This document shows positions 7,724-14,826 of a stretch of DNA of 14,826 nucleotides, one piece after another (the stretch's first letter is position 1; each line of letters starts with the position of its first letter). The stretch lies in contig CAYYBZ010000006.1 in assembly GCA_964470285.1 (NCBI GenBank), positions 1,401 through 16,226 on the forward strand. Reading direction: 5' to 3'. The DNA comes from CAYYBZ01 sp964470285 [NCBI: uncultured Oligoflexia bacterium]. Its GTDB lineage: Bacteria; Bdellovibrionota_G; CAYYBZ01. The position numbers and the translations under genes are program-made. The notes beneath the pieces are model-generated. The model was not told the origin of the DNA, searched no databases, and worked only from the letters and a program-made list of their open reading frames with translations.

Positions 7724-9610
7724 ATGAAATTTAAACTATCTTTTGTTTCCATAATACAGGTACTTTTACTGACCTTCTTCCTTAACTTCGCCTTCGCCCA
7801 GAATTCCCCGATAAATGACCTGTCGGGTGATCCGGTTGAAGAACTTATAGAAACCTGGGGAGAGAGATCCGAAACCATTTCTTTAGGTAAAGATAATTTA
7901 GGATTAGAGAATCTCGAAATAATTAAAAAGAAAATGACCCTTTACGGGATAAGAAACGCCCCCCAGATTGCAGTCGCTCTAATCGATGAAATAAAAGAGA
8001 GAGATTCCGAGCTTTCCAAAAAAGAAAAAACAGCTCTTTTAAAGTTTGCAAAAGAGATAGCGCCTGATATTGCATCTTTAAACATAAAACTTGCGGGCTA
8101 CTTTCTCTCCCCGTCTTATTTCAGTCTTAAAAACAGCATCTCTTCCATGAAAACGGGCTTTTCAAAGTATCTGTCGGGAATTGAATCGAGGTTCAGATTT
8201 ATAACCAACATTCTTTACTGGTCCTGGCTGGCTCTGTGTTTTACTGTTTTTATCTTTTTCCTTGTAATGACTCTTAAGTATTTCCATGCACTGATTCATA
8301 TGACAGAACACTTTCTGCCTAAAGCATTCTCAAAAACCGCCAATATACTTTTGCTTATGTTCATACCGATTGTGTTTTTCTTAACCCTGGGACCTTTAAG
8401 CCTGGTCCTTGTTTTTGCCGCCTATTACTGGCTTTTAGCAAACGGCAGTGAAAAATTCGTAATGTGCGTCTTTATTGCAATATTGATCTGCATACCCCAT
8501 ATTTTTTATTTTACCGCCTTCCCGTACAGATATCAGAAAAGTAACGAAAAAAAAATACTATCCGTTGAATTATCGCCCGATCTTAAAAAAAGCATCGAAG
8601 CAATGGAAGAAATAACAAAAAATTTCCCGGATGACACAGAGGCCGAAATTACATTGGCCCTTCTACACAAAAAACTCGGAAATTACCTACAGGCCAAAAA
8701 CATACTGAAAAACGTCTTAAGTAAAAACCCCGGCAATACTAAGGCCCTTATAAATATCGGAAACATCCATTACATACAGGGTAAATTAGCCGCGGCAATT
8801 TCCTCATACAGCAAGGCCGGCTCCATTAACAGCCAGAGCTTTCTTGCAAATTACAATCTCGGAAAAGCCCTTTATTCTGAAACCCGTATAGAAGAAGCGG
8901 ATCAGGCATTAAAAAAAGCCTCATCGATAAATTCCTCAAGATTTAAAAAGTTTGAGTCTCTGTCTAATCCTAAAAACCCCCTTGAATTCGTATTTGACGA
9001 GAAAATTGACAAGAAAGATTTAAAGCAGAGAATTGCCGCTTTGAAAAGTCCATCCTCTGAATTCCGAAACAAAATATGGGCCAAAAAAAGAATTCTAAAT
9101 ACAACACCCTGGGGTGCTTCAATTACAGGACTGATAGTTTTTATCATTCTCATTTTACTTTCAAAATTCACAAAACTTATTGAACCGCCTAGAGTGTGTG
9201 AAATCTGCGGAAAAGCTTTCTGCAAAAAATGTTCGAGACTTAGCGAACACAGGGATATATGCTCTCCCTGTCATTTTATTTTTATAAGAAAAGAGTCACT
9301 CGAACCCGTTTTTAAAACAAAAAAAGAAAATGAGGAAAAACGGCACCGTATTTTTCAGGGTATATTCAAAAGCTGGATTTCTTTTTTGCTCCCGGGTCTG
9401 GGGCACCTCTATTTCGGCAAATCTATTGCCGGAATATTTGTCGTTTTCTTACTAGCACTGGTCTTTTCATGGATTTATATCCCGCAGGGACTGATTGAAG
9501 ATCCTTTTACCGGGTCCCTTAAGGGCACAAACGTTTCTTTAGTAATGGTTTTACTCGCTGCTTTAGCTGTTTACATCATTACAAACCTGACCATTAGGAA
9601 GGTTAAATAA
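7724..9610 (+). CDS. multi-pass membrane protein with TPR repeats, zinc ribbon and C-terminal TM pair
   Basis: The protein has 628 residues. A cleavable-looking signal peptide (1-25, ending AFAQ) is followed by a helical extracytoplasmic stretch of about 130 residues. Three to four helices lie at about 163-184, 206-240 and 245-265. A TPR array spans about 286-405, with units such as EAEITLALLHKKLGNYLQAK and NPGNTKALINIGNIHYIQGK. Another helix is at about 463-480. A cysteine cluster CEIC-CKKC-CSPC (Cys492, 495, 500, 503, 513, 516) looks like a zinc ribbon or treble-clef-like site. Two last helices (about 551-588 and 603-622) are introduced by SFLLPGLGHLYFGKSIAG, a TM2-like turn. Similar TPR/zinc-ribbon membrane proteins occur in deltaproteobacterial-type genomes without an assigned role. 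The next gene starts directly after the stop codon (0-nt gap). No Shine-Dalgarno precedes ATG 7724, but the signal peptide makes this start likely. The TPR part could be a protein-interaction platform; function unknown. Confidence 0.8.
   Translation: MKFKLSFVSIIQVLLLTFFLNFAFAQNSPINDLSGDPVEELIETWGERSETISLGKDNLGLENLEIIKKKMTLYGIRNAPQIAVALIDEIKERDSELSKKEKTALLKFAKEIAPDIASLNIKLAGYFLSPSYFSLKNSISSMKTGFSKYLSGIESRFRFITNILYWSWLALCFTVFIFFLVMTLKYFHALIHMTEHFLPKAFSKTANILLLMFIPIVFFLTLGPLSLVLVFAAYYWLLANGSEKFVMCVFIAILICIPHIFYFTAFPYRYQKSNEKKILSVELSPDLKKSIEAMEEITKNFPDDTEAEITLALLHKKLGNYLQAKNILKNVLSKNPGNTKALINIGNIHYIQGKLAAAISSYSKAGSINSQSFLANYNLGKALYSETRIEEADQALKKASSINSSRFKKFESLSNPKNPLEFVFDEKIDKKDLKQRIAALKSPSSEFRNKIWAKKRILNTTPWGASITGLIVFIILILLSKFTKLIEPPRVCEICGKAFCKKCSRLSEHRDICSPCHFIFIRKESLEPVFKTKKENEEKRHRIFQGIFKSWISFLLPGLGHLYFGKSIAGIFVVFLLALVFSWIYIPQGLIEDPFTGSLKGTNVSLVMVLLAALAVYIITNLTIRKVK
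9596..9602 (+). promoter_or_regulatory. ribosome-binding site of the DUF4388 gene
   Basis: AGGAAGG ends 8 nt before ATG 9611 and lies inside the last codons of the TPR gene. It is one of the strongest Shine-Dalgarno sequences in this operon and fixes the start, which directly abuts the upstream TAA. Confidence 0.7.
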
Positions 9611-10822
9611 ATGGCATTAAAAGGCACATTGAAGGATTTTGCGATAGGCGATATTTTTCAGCTTATCGGTCATCAGCAAAAATCGGGATCCCTGTATATT
9701 ACAAATAAGGACCAGGTAGCTCATATAATGTTTGATACCGGCAACGTGGTTATTGCCAGGTTTAAACAGTCAAATCCGGAATTAATGCTCGGCAACCTGT
9801 TACTGAAGGCTCAGATTATCAGCGAAGAACAGCTTGAAGAAGCAATTCAGGATCAGCAGGTTACCTTAAGAAGTATCGGCGATATACTACTGGCTAAGAA
9901 AGCGGTTACGATTGAAACGCTTAAGGAGTTTATCGTTCTTCAAATGAAGGAGGTTCTTTTTAGGGTTTTTCAGTGGCGGGACGGCCTGTATGAATTTATA
10001 ACGGAGGATTTTAAATTCAACCAGAGCATTATAACACCTCAAAGGGCTGAACAAATATTACTTGACGGTTTCAGAATGCTGGATGAATGGCCGGCTATAC
10101 TTAAGAAAGTTTCAGCTTTAACGGCAATATATAAACCCCTTATAGATGTCAATGAAGTGCTGCGTTGTGAGGAAATCTCCCGGGAAGTAAGTATCGATAA
10201 TGAAATTGATACCGCCTTTGCAGAATTTGAAGAGAGCTCACCCGGAACACCGGTTCCCAAAACCGATAAACCGCAATACACAAAAAATCAGATAAAAGTT
10301 CTTGCGCTTGTTGACGGATACAGAACAGTAAAAGAAGTTGTAAGCCTATCCAGACTCGGAACCTTCGATACCTGCCAGGTTTTAGCCGAACTTATCGATA
10401 AGAGCATTATCACCAAAATTGATTCAACAGCGGAATCCAGGCTTGACGCGGAATCCGCTTTTGAACCATTACTTATTAATAAAAAACAGAAGGTTTTAAG
10501 AATTGTGACAGATTTAATTATACTTGCACTTATAATTGCAATAGTCCCGTCTTTAATGTTCTATTTTTCGTCAAATACAGAATCTAAAAGTGATGTTAAA
10601 AACTTCTTTTACGTAAATACAGCCAGAGATCCGCTGACTGAATACGCGGATACAAACAGGCTTGAACAGATAAAATTTGCCCTTGAACTTTACAGGCTTA
10701 AAAAATATTCTTATCCGGACAACCTTAAGGAGCTGGTCTTTGAAAAACTTCTTAGGGAAGAAGTGCTTAAAAGCAACTATTATTTCAGGAAAACAGGCGA
10801 CACTTATAACCTATTACCCTAA
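9611..10822 (+). CDS. DUF4388 (PATAN) protein with TM anchor and GspG-like C-terminal tail
   Basis: The protein has 403 residues. Residues 1 to about 155 form a DUF4388/PATAN domain: MALKGTLKDFAIGDIFQLIG, then KSGSLYI, and FDTGNVVIARF. A helical part includes a GNLLLKAQIISEEQLEEAI segment like those found in GspE-N/MshEN-type modules. Residues about 221-270 look like a small winged-helix segment (IKVLALVDGYRTVKEVVSLS). A single transmembrane helix lies at about 296-318. The region after it (NRLEQIKFALELYRLKKYSYPDNLKEL, 349-375) resembles the C-terminal domain of GspG-type major pseudopilins. It has no prepilin-peptidase signal of its own, because the helix is internal and preceded by cytoplasmic domains. 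The likely topology is DUF4388 in the cytoplasm and the pseudopilin-like tail outside. DUF4388 proteins are often linked to signalling and gliding or type IV pilus functions. I would infer a membrane-spanning sensor or scaffold, with no known ligand. Confidence 0.82.
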   Translation: MALKGTLKDFAIGDIFQLIGHQQKSGSLYITNKDQVAHIMFDTGNVVIARFKQSNPELMLGNLLLKAQIISEEQLEEAIQDQQVTLRSIGDILLAKKAVTIETLKEFIVLQMKEVLFRVFQWRDGLYEFITEDFKFNQSIITPQRAEQILLDGFRMLDEWPAILKKVSALTAIYKPLIDVNEVLRCEEISREVSIDNEIDTAFAEFEESSPGTPVPKTDKPQYTKNQIKVLALVDGYRTVKEVVSLSRLGTFDTCQVLAELIDKSIITKIDSTAESRLDAESAFEPLLINKKQKVLRIVTDLIILALIIAIVPSLMFYFSSNTESKSDVKNFFYVNTARDPLTEYADTNRLEQIKFALELYRLKKYSYPDNLKELVFEKLLREEVLKSNYYFRKTGDTYNLLP

Positions 10823-10846
10823 CATTTATTTTCATCATATTCCTTA

Positions 10847-11869
10847 ATGAAAAGAGATTTATCGGAAAAAATATTAATGAAAAAAAGCAAAGATACAAAA
10901 ACACTTAAAATCAACTTCAATGATAATTCAGCTGCAAAACTGCTATACGGCGTTCACGATGAGAACCTAAAAAATCTTCAAAAGCTGCTTGACGTCAGAA
11001 TAACAGCAAGAGGAAACAGTCTGACAATAACCGGTGAAAGAATAAACTCTCAAAAGGCGAAAAAGGTAATCGATCAACTATATGAAATGGCTAGAACCGG
11101 GCAAGCTCTTTACAGCAACGACATTGATCAGGCAGTAAACATTGTAATGGAAAGCTCCTCCGCCAATTTAAAAGATGTATTTCAGCACGAGGTACTTGTA
11201 TCGTCAAAGAACCGGCTAATAACACCGAAGAGCAAATCGCAAAAAGAATATGTCGATATGATCCGGAAGTTTGATATTGTTTTCGGTATAGGTCCCGCAG
11301 GGACCGGGAAAACCTATCTTGCAATGGCTATGGCAGTAGCCTTCCTTCTTAAAAATGAGTTTGAGCGGATAATTTTAACGAGACCGGCCGTCGAAGCCGG
11401 TGAAAAACTGGGATTTTTGCCCGGAGATCTTTATGAAAAAGTAAATCCGTACTTAAGACCCCTGTATGATGCCCTTTATGACATGATGAATGTCGAAAAG
11501 GCCAATCAGCTTGTCGAAAGAGGTATCGTAGAAGTTGCTCCTTTAGCTTTCATGCGAGGAAGAACTCTTAATAATTCCTTTGTTATACTTGATGAGGCCC
11601 AGAATACAACTTCCGAGCAGATGAAAATGTTTCTGACAAGGCTCGGGCTCAATTCAAAGGCAATTATTACCGGAGACGTTACACAGATTGATCTGCCCAA
11701 GGGGCAAACCTCCGGACTTATAGAGGCCTCAAAAATTCTAAACCGTATCCCGGGAATCAGTTTTGTGTATTTTACGGAAAAAGACGTTGTCCGGCACAGC
11801 CTTGTTAGGGACATAATAAAGGCATATGATAAAAACACAACAGTAATATCTCCTCACAAAAAGGGATAA
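10847..11869 (+). CDS. phoH: PhoH family ATPase (PhoH-like/YbeZ)
   Basis: The protein has 340 residues. A KH-like N-terminal RNA-binding region (about 20-85, including LQKLLDVRITARGNSLTITG) is followed by the PhoH P-loop ATPase. Walker A is GPAGTGKT (149-156), TRPAVEAGEKLGFLPGD (178-194) is the family signature, Walker B is FVILDEAQNTT (245-255), and ITGDVTQIDLP (274-284) is also conserved. In E. coli YbeZ is a partner of the endoribonuclease YbeY and is linked to RNA metabolism. Here ybeY lies two genes downstream, with pgpH between. The start at 10847 has no Shine-Dalgarno. A second ATG at 10877 (residue 11, MKKSKDTK) has GGAA about 9 nt upstream and is a reasonable alternative, removing only 10 residues that carry no conserved motif. 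The gap to the DUF4388 gene is 24 nt and to pgpH 8 nt, with no promoter visible between them. Confidence 0.93.
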   Translation: MKRDLSEKILMKKSKDTKTLKINFNDNSAAKLLYGVHDENLKNLQKLLDVRITARGNSLTITGERINSQKAKKVIDQLYEMARTGQALYSNDIDQAVNIVMESSSANLKDVFQHEVLVSSKNRLITPKSKSQKEYVDMIRKFDIVFGIGPAGTGKTYLAMAMAVAFLLKNEFERIILTRPAVEAGEKLGFLPGDLYEKVNPYLRPLYDALYDMMNVEKANQLVERGIVEVAPLAFMRGRTLNNSFVILDEAQNTTSEQMKMFLTRLGLNSKAIITGDVTQIDLPKGQTSGLIEASKILNRIPGISFVYFTEKDVVRHSLVRDIIKAYDKNTTVISPHKKG

Positions 11870-11877
11870 ATATTATA

Positions 11878-14319
11878 ATGAAACAAAAAACAGCGACCAA
11901 ATCAATACAGCAAACTAAGAGTTTTAAAAAAAGGATTCTTAAGCATAAAAAAAACATAATAAGCTGGTCGGTACTGGCCGGTTTTGTGTTTGTCTTGACC
12001 TATATGGTTTCACCTTCCAATCTACCGGCGATTAAAATCTATAAAGTCGGCGACATCGCCCAGGAAACAATAAGGGCCTCTGAAAAAATAAACGTTGTTG
12101 ACGAAGAGAAAACCGAAAGCGCAAGAAAGGAAGTTGAACGCAACGTAATTTCCATATACGACTATGACGATACAGTTTTAAAAACGGCCAAGAACAAAAT
12201 TCAGGCGGCTTTTTCCAAAATGAGGGAAATGAATCAGTCCAAGAGCTCAATAATAGAAAAGGATAAGTCCCGCCCTACGTCAAAACCTTCTCCAAAATCC
12301 ACTGTAAAATATTTCTCGTCGCTGTATGAAACATTTAAAGAGAGTTTGGACATGGAGATTTCCGAAGACGAGTTTAATGCGATTTCAAGAACAAATTTTT
12401 CCAACAATGTAGAACAACGTCTTCTACGTACGATCGAGGCGATAGAAAAAAAACTCATTGTAAACGACCTCAATTCTTTAAAGATAGAGGCCGAAAGAGG
12501 AATCTTTTTAAGAAACATAGGCTCTCAGGATCCGGCCAAAGACATCTATATAGAAGATTTCTCCGCCATATTAAGCCTTTCGCAGGCGGTGTCCCTTATA
12601 AAGGAAAGAACTGATCGGATGTTTAAGGGCTACCGGCCGAAAACAAGAAAAATTATTGCTGCATTTCTGGAAAAATTCACACGGCCCAATCTTTTCGTTA
12701 ACATGCAGCTTACAAGCGCCAAGATAGAGGAAGCCCGGGAAAACGTAAAACCGATAACGATACCTATTCAGAAAAACGAAGTTATTGTCAGGGAAGGCGA
12801 TAGAATTAATAAAAGACATATGGTCATACTTGAGGGGATAAGAAAAGAAAGAAAGGAAACAAATCCTTTTGAAATTTATGTAGGCATTGCAATAACAATT
12901 CTTCTTTGCGTTTTCCTTACCTATACTTTTGCCAAAAGATACATAAGGAAGTTTAATCCGACAGTCAGGGATCTTGCATTTCTACTGCTGATAACCGTAT
13001 TGACCCTTGTGATTGCCAATCTCTTCCTCTTTATACTTGATTCATTCGGAGACAAATTTCCTTCTATACCGACCTCAACCTACAAGTATGCAATACCGGT
13101 TGCAGCGTTCGCTATGCTTGTCAGATTCACGATAAATTCAGAAACAGCGATAATATTCACTTTCCTTATAAGCATAATAATGGGCTTTCTGTTTGGAGGC
13201 GACCTTAACTACGCAATTTATTGTTTCATAGGTTCTATTTTCGGAGCATACAAGGTTGCATATTCCGAATCAAAGTTTTCCCTTATGAAAGCCGGTATTC
13301 TTACGGGCGTCATTAATGCCCTGGCGGCTGTATCACTGGTTTTAATAAGCGGAAAAGCCTTTGTGGGAGGTCCGTCCATTTTTCTTTCTTCTTTATTTAT
13401 GGGTCTGTTAAACGGTGTTTTTATAGCGCTTATTCTACCGACTCTTTCTACCGTAGCTGAAGCCAGCGGTTACTTAACCGACATAAAACTAATTGAACTT
13501 GCCAATTACAACAATCTTCTCTTAAATAAACTCGCTTTAGTTGCCCCGGGGACTTATCATCATTCCAGGGTTGTCGCTCAGCTGGCAGAAACAGCAGCAC
13601 AGTCAATACATGCCAATCCTCTTTTAGCTCAGGTTATGTCTTTCTACCACGATATAGGAAAAATCAAACAGCCGGAATATTTCATAGAGAATCAGCAGAC
13701 CAATGAAAACAAACATGACCTGTTAAAACCTTCCATGAGTAAAATGATAATAATTTCACATGTCAAAGACGGCGTAGATATGGCAAAAGAAGCGAAAGTA
13801 CCCCATGAGATTCTGGATTCAATTGAACAGCATCACGGAACAAGCTTGATCAGCTTCTTTTATAAAAAAGCCAAAGATCAGGAAAACCCCGACGTTGATG
13901 CTGTCGATGAAAGCGAATACAGATATCCTGGCCCTAAACCCCAGACAAGAGAAATCGGCCTTTTAATGCTTGCCGACTCCGTAGAAGCCGCGACAAAATC
14001 TCTTGTGGATCCTACTCCTGCCCAGATTCAGGGAGTTATTCAGAAAGTATTCAATAAAACATTCACCGACGGTCAGCTCGAAGACTGCGAACTTACATTA
14101 AAGGATTTACATAAAATAGCGGCATCATTTTTCAGGGTTTTAATAAGCATATACAAAGCCAGAATAGATTATCCCGAAATTCCACAAAAGGAAACACAGA
14201 AGAAAAAACAAAATGGCGATTCAAATACAAAACAGACAAAAGAAGATAAAGATAAAATTATCCAAAGTGCGGATGATGATAAGGGAACTCTTAAAAGAAT
14301 TGGAATTGACAAAAAGTGA
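11878..14319 (+). CDS. pgpH: PgpH-type 7TM-HD cyclic-di-AMP phosphodiesterase
   Basis: The protein has 813 residues. An N-terminal membrane helix (about 28-44) is followed by a 280-residue extracytoplasmic 7TMR-HDED-type domain (about 48-325). A block of about seven helices spans about 333-535, and a cytoplasmic HD phosphodiesterase domain about 553-765. The HD ligands expected for PgpH are all present: His562 (GTYHHS), His591-Asp592 (YHDIGK), His628 (ISHVK), His652-His653 (QHHG) and Asp700 (LADSVEA). Their spacing matches what I recall for the Listeria enzyme until the last ligand. PgpH hydrolyses c-di-AMP to pApA, so this organism probably also has a DacA-type cyclase elsewhere. A low-complexity Ser/Lys/Pro insert sits at about 118-143. 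The last 35 residues (779-813), very rich in Lys, Asp and Gln, are encoded in DNA that also encodes the ybeY N terminus in another frame. Family assignment is firm. Confidence 0.92.
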   Translation: MKQKTATKSIQQTKSFKKRILKHKKNIISWSVLAGFVFVLTYMVSPSNLPAIKIYKVGDIAQETIRASEKINVVDEEKTESARKEVERNVISIYDYDDTVLKTAKNKIQAAFSKMREMNQSKSSIIEKDKSRPTSKPSPKSTVKYFSSLYETFKESLDMEISEDEFNAISRTNFSNNVEQRLLRTIEAIEKKLIVNDLNSLKIEAERGIFLRNIGSQDPAKDIYIEDFSAILSLSQAVSLIKERTDRMFKGYRPKTRKIIAAFLEKFTRPNLFVNMQLTSAKIEEARENVKPITIPIQKNEVIVREGDRINKRHMVILEGIRKERKETNPFEIYVGIAITILLCVFLTYTFAKRYIRKFNPTVRDLAFLLLITVLTLVIANLFLFILDSFGDKFPSIPTSTYKYAIPVAAFAMLVRFTINSETAIIFTFLISIIMGFLFGGDLNYAIYCFIGSIFGAYKVAYSESKFSLMKAGILTGVINALAAVSLVLISGKAFVGGPSIFLSSLFMGLLNGVFIALILPTLSTVAEASGYLTDIKLIELANYNNLLLNKLALVAPGTYHHSRVVAQLAETAAQSIHANPLLAQVMSFYHDIGKIKQPEYFIENQQTNENKHDLLKPSMSKMIIISHVKDGVDMAKEAKVPHEILDSIEQHHGTSLISFFYKKAKDQENPDVDAVDESEYRYPGPKPQTREIGLLMLADSVEAATKSLVDPTPAQIQGVIQKVFNKTFTDGQLEDCELTLKDLHKIAASFFRVLISIYKARIDYPEIPQKETQKKKQNGDSNTKQTKEDKDKIIQSADDDKGTLKRIGIDKK

Positions 14320-14653
14320 GATTTCATTTCTCTTGGTTGATGATAAAGAGATTACCCTTATGAATAAAAAGTACCTCGGCCGGGACAGGCCGACGGACGT
14401 TATTTCATTTCCACAGGATTTTTCCGGTAAAAGAACAAACAGACAGATTATCAATCTGGGCGATGTCGTTATATCGCTTGAACGCGCCGGGGAGCAGTCG
14501 AAAAAATACGGTAAAACACTGTGGGAAGAAATAAAGCTGCTTATAATTCACGGAGTACTCCACCTCCTGGATTTTGACGACAAATCAAAAAGCTCCAAAA
14601 ACAAAATGCGCCAAATGGAGAAATCATTGATGAAGAGGTTTAAAACTTTATGA
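14213..14653 (+). CDS. ybeY: YbeY endoribonuclease / rRNA maturation factor
   Basis: The protein has 146 residues, the usual length. The N terminus IQIQNRQKKIKI (3-14) is the conserved first strand. LVDDKEITLMNKKYLGRDRPTDVISFP (41-67) contains the key Arg59, and INLGDVVIS (80-88) is the next conserved block. The metal site is HGVLHLLDFDD: His113 and His117 are present, but the third ligand position (123) is Asp instead of His, and the usual Gly at 120 is also Asp. Asp at the third position occurs, as I recall, in Bacteroidota YbeY, so activity is plausible. YbeY processes 16S rRNA 3' ends and works with PhoH-type ATPases. The start lies 107 nt inside pgpH, but the conserved strand at residues 3-14 requires it. 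A start at Met21 (14273) would remove that strand. An ATGA overlap (14650-14653) couples it to lnt. Confidence 0.9.
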   Translation: MAIQIQNRQKKIKIKLSKVRMMIRELLKELELTKSEISFLLVDDKEITLMNKKYLGRDRPTDVISFPQDFSGKRTNRQIINLGDVVISLERAGEQSKKYGKTLWEEIKLLIIHGVLHLLDFDDKSKSSKNKMRQMEKSLMKRFKTL

Positions 14654-14826
14654 TTTACAGTCTGCTTCTATGCGTAATTTCCGGTATTATTTTTGCTTTG
14701 AGTTTTCCTGTTTCGTTTACATCCGTAAATCTTTTTGAAAACATACCCAACGGAATTCTGATATTTGTCGCCTTCGTGCCCCTTTACAACGCTCTTGAAC
14801 GTGACGGTGGCAGATTTTCTTTCCTC
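14650..14826 (+). CDS. lnt: apolipoprotein N-acyltransferase, N-terminal fragment (runs off the window)
   Basis: The frame opens at ATG 14650, sharing ATGA with the ybeY stop, and stays open through all 59 codons to the end of the window. The translation has a hydrophobic helix (LLLCVISGIIFALSF, 5-19), then FVAFVPLYNAL (39-49), then a basic/acidic turn. This is the pattern of the Lnt N terminus (ALSFPP followed by WVALVPLL). Lnt adds the third acyl chain to lipoproteins in the inner membrane. The catalytic Glu-Lys-Cys part lies outside the window, so the call rests on these two motifs and on the ybeY-lnt order that is common in proteobacteria. Confidence 0.72.
   Translation, partial: MIYSLLLCVISGIIFALSFPVSFTSVNLFENIPNGILIFVAFVPLYNALERDGGRFSFL

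Noticed and set aside
8902-9225. Minus-strand open frame inside the TPR gene
   Set aside because: It is the reverse of a supported coding region, with composition typical of antisense reading.
11506-11838. Minus-strand open frame of 110 codons inside phoH
   Set aside because: It is antisense to the conserved PhoH ATPase domain, with no motif and no ribosome-binding site of note.
1-14826. Mobile elements, CRISPR arrays, tRNA, toxin-antitoxin or phage genes
   Set aside because: No transposase, integrase, direct-repeat array, tRNA-like fold or small paired toxin genes were seen. Gene content and base use look uniform across the window.

Overview
The window reads as ordinary chromosomal DNA from a Gram-negative (two-membrane) bacterium of moderately low G+C content. 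The two-membrane call rests on a lipoprotein with a lipobox, a predicted outer-membrane beta-barrel, the start of apolipoprotein N-acyltransferase (lnt), and a bacterial IspG of the short, iron-sulfur MEP-pathway type. The DUF4388 protein, the UPF0164/PorV-like barrel and the phoH-pgpH-ybeY-lnt order remind me of Desulfobacterota-like or Dadabacteria-like genomes, but that assignment is a guess. I see no mobile element, CRISPR array, tRNA or rRNA.

Layout. Bases 1-78 hold the last 26 codons (including the stop) of an unidentified plus-strand reading frame. Bases 171-4378 (minus strand) form a tight three-gene operon: moxR AAA+ ATPase, then a DUF58 protein, then a TgpA-like membrane transglutaminase. 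A 142-bp divergent region (4379-4520) holds two near-consensus sigma70-type promoters back to back. The rightward one drives a predicted lipoprotein (4521-5297) and an outer-membrane barrel protein (5310-6506). ispG (6511-7575, minus) converges on the barrel gene with only 4 bp between the stop codons. From 7724 a plus-strand operon runs off the right end: a multi-pass TPR/zinc-ribbon membrane protein, a DUF4388 protein with a membrane anchor and pseudopilin-like tail, phoH, pgpH (7TM-HD phosphodiesterase), ybeY, and the first 59 codons of lnt.

How the genes fit together. The MoxR-DUF58-transglutaminase trio is a widespread but poorly understood envelope-associated module: the ATPase probably remodels the DUF58 protein or its client, and the transglutaminase-fold domain probably acts outside the inner membrane. 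The lipoprotein and barrel are probably co-transcribed and may work together in the outer membrane. The right-hand operon combines an RNA-processing core (PhoH, YbeY), c-di-AMP turnover (PgpH) and lipoprotein maturation (Lnt), preceded by two membrane-anchored proteins of unknown role.

The points most worth a second look are a 107-nt out-of-frame overlap between pgpH and ybeY, loss of the third zinc-ligand histidine in YbeY, the unusual DUF4388-transmembrane-GspG-like fusion beside the TPR/zinc-ribbon protein, and the ispG promoter that overlaps and rules out an upstream TTG start. I did not find a clearly new defence or mobile system. The least explained items are the two genes at 7724-10822 and the lipoprotein at 4521.
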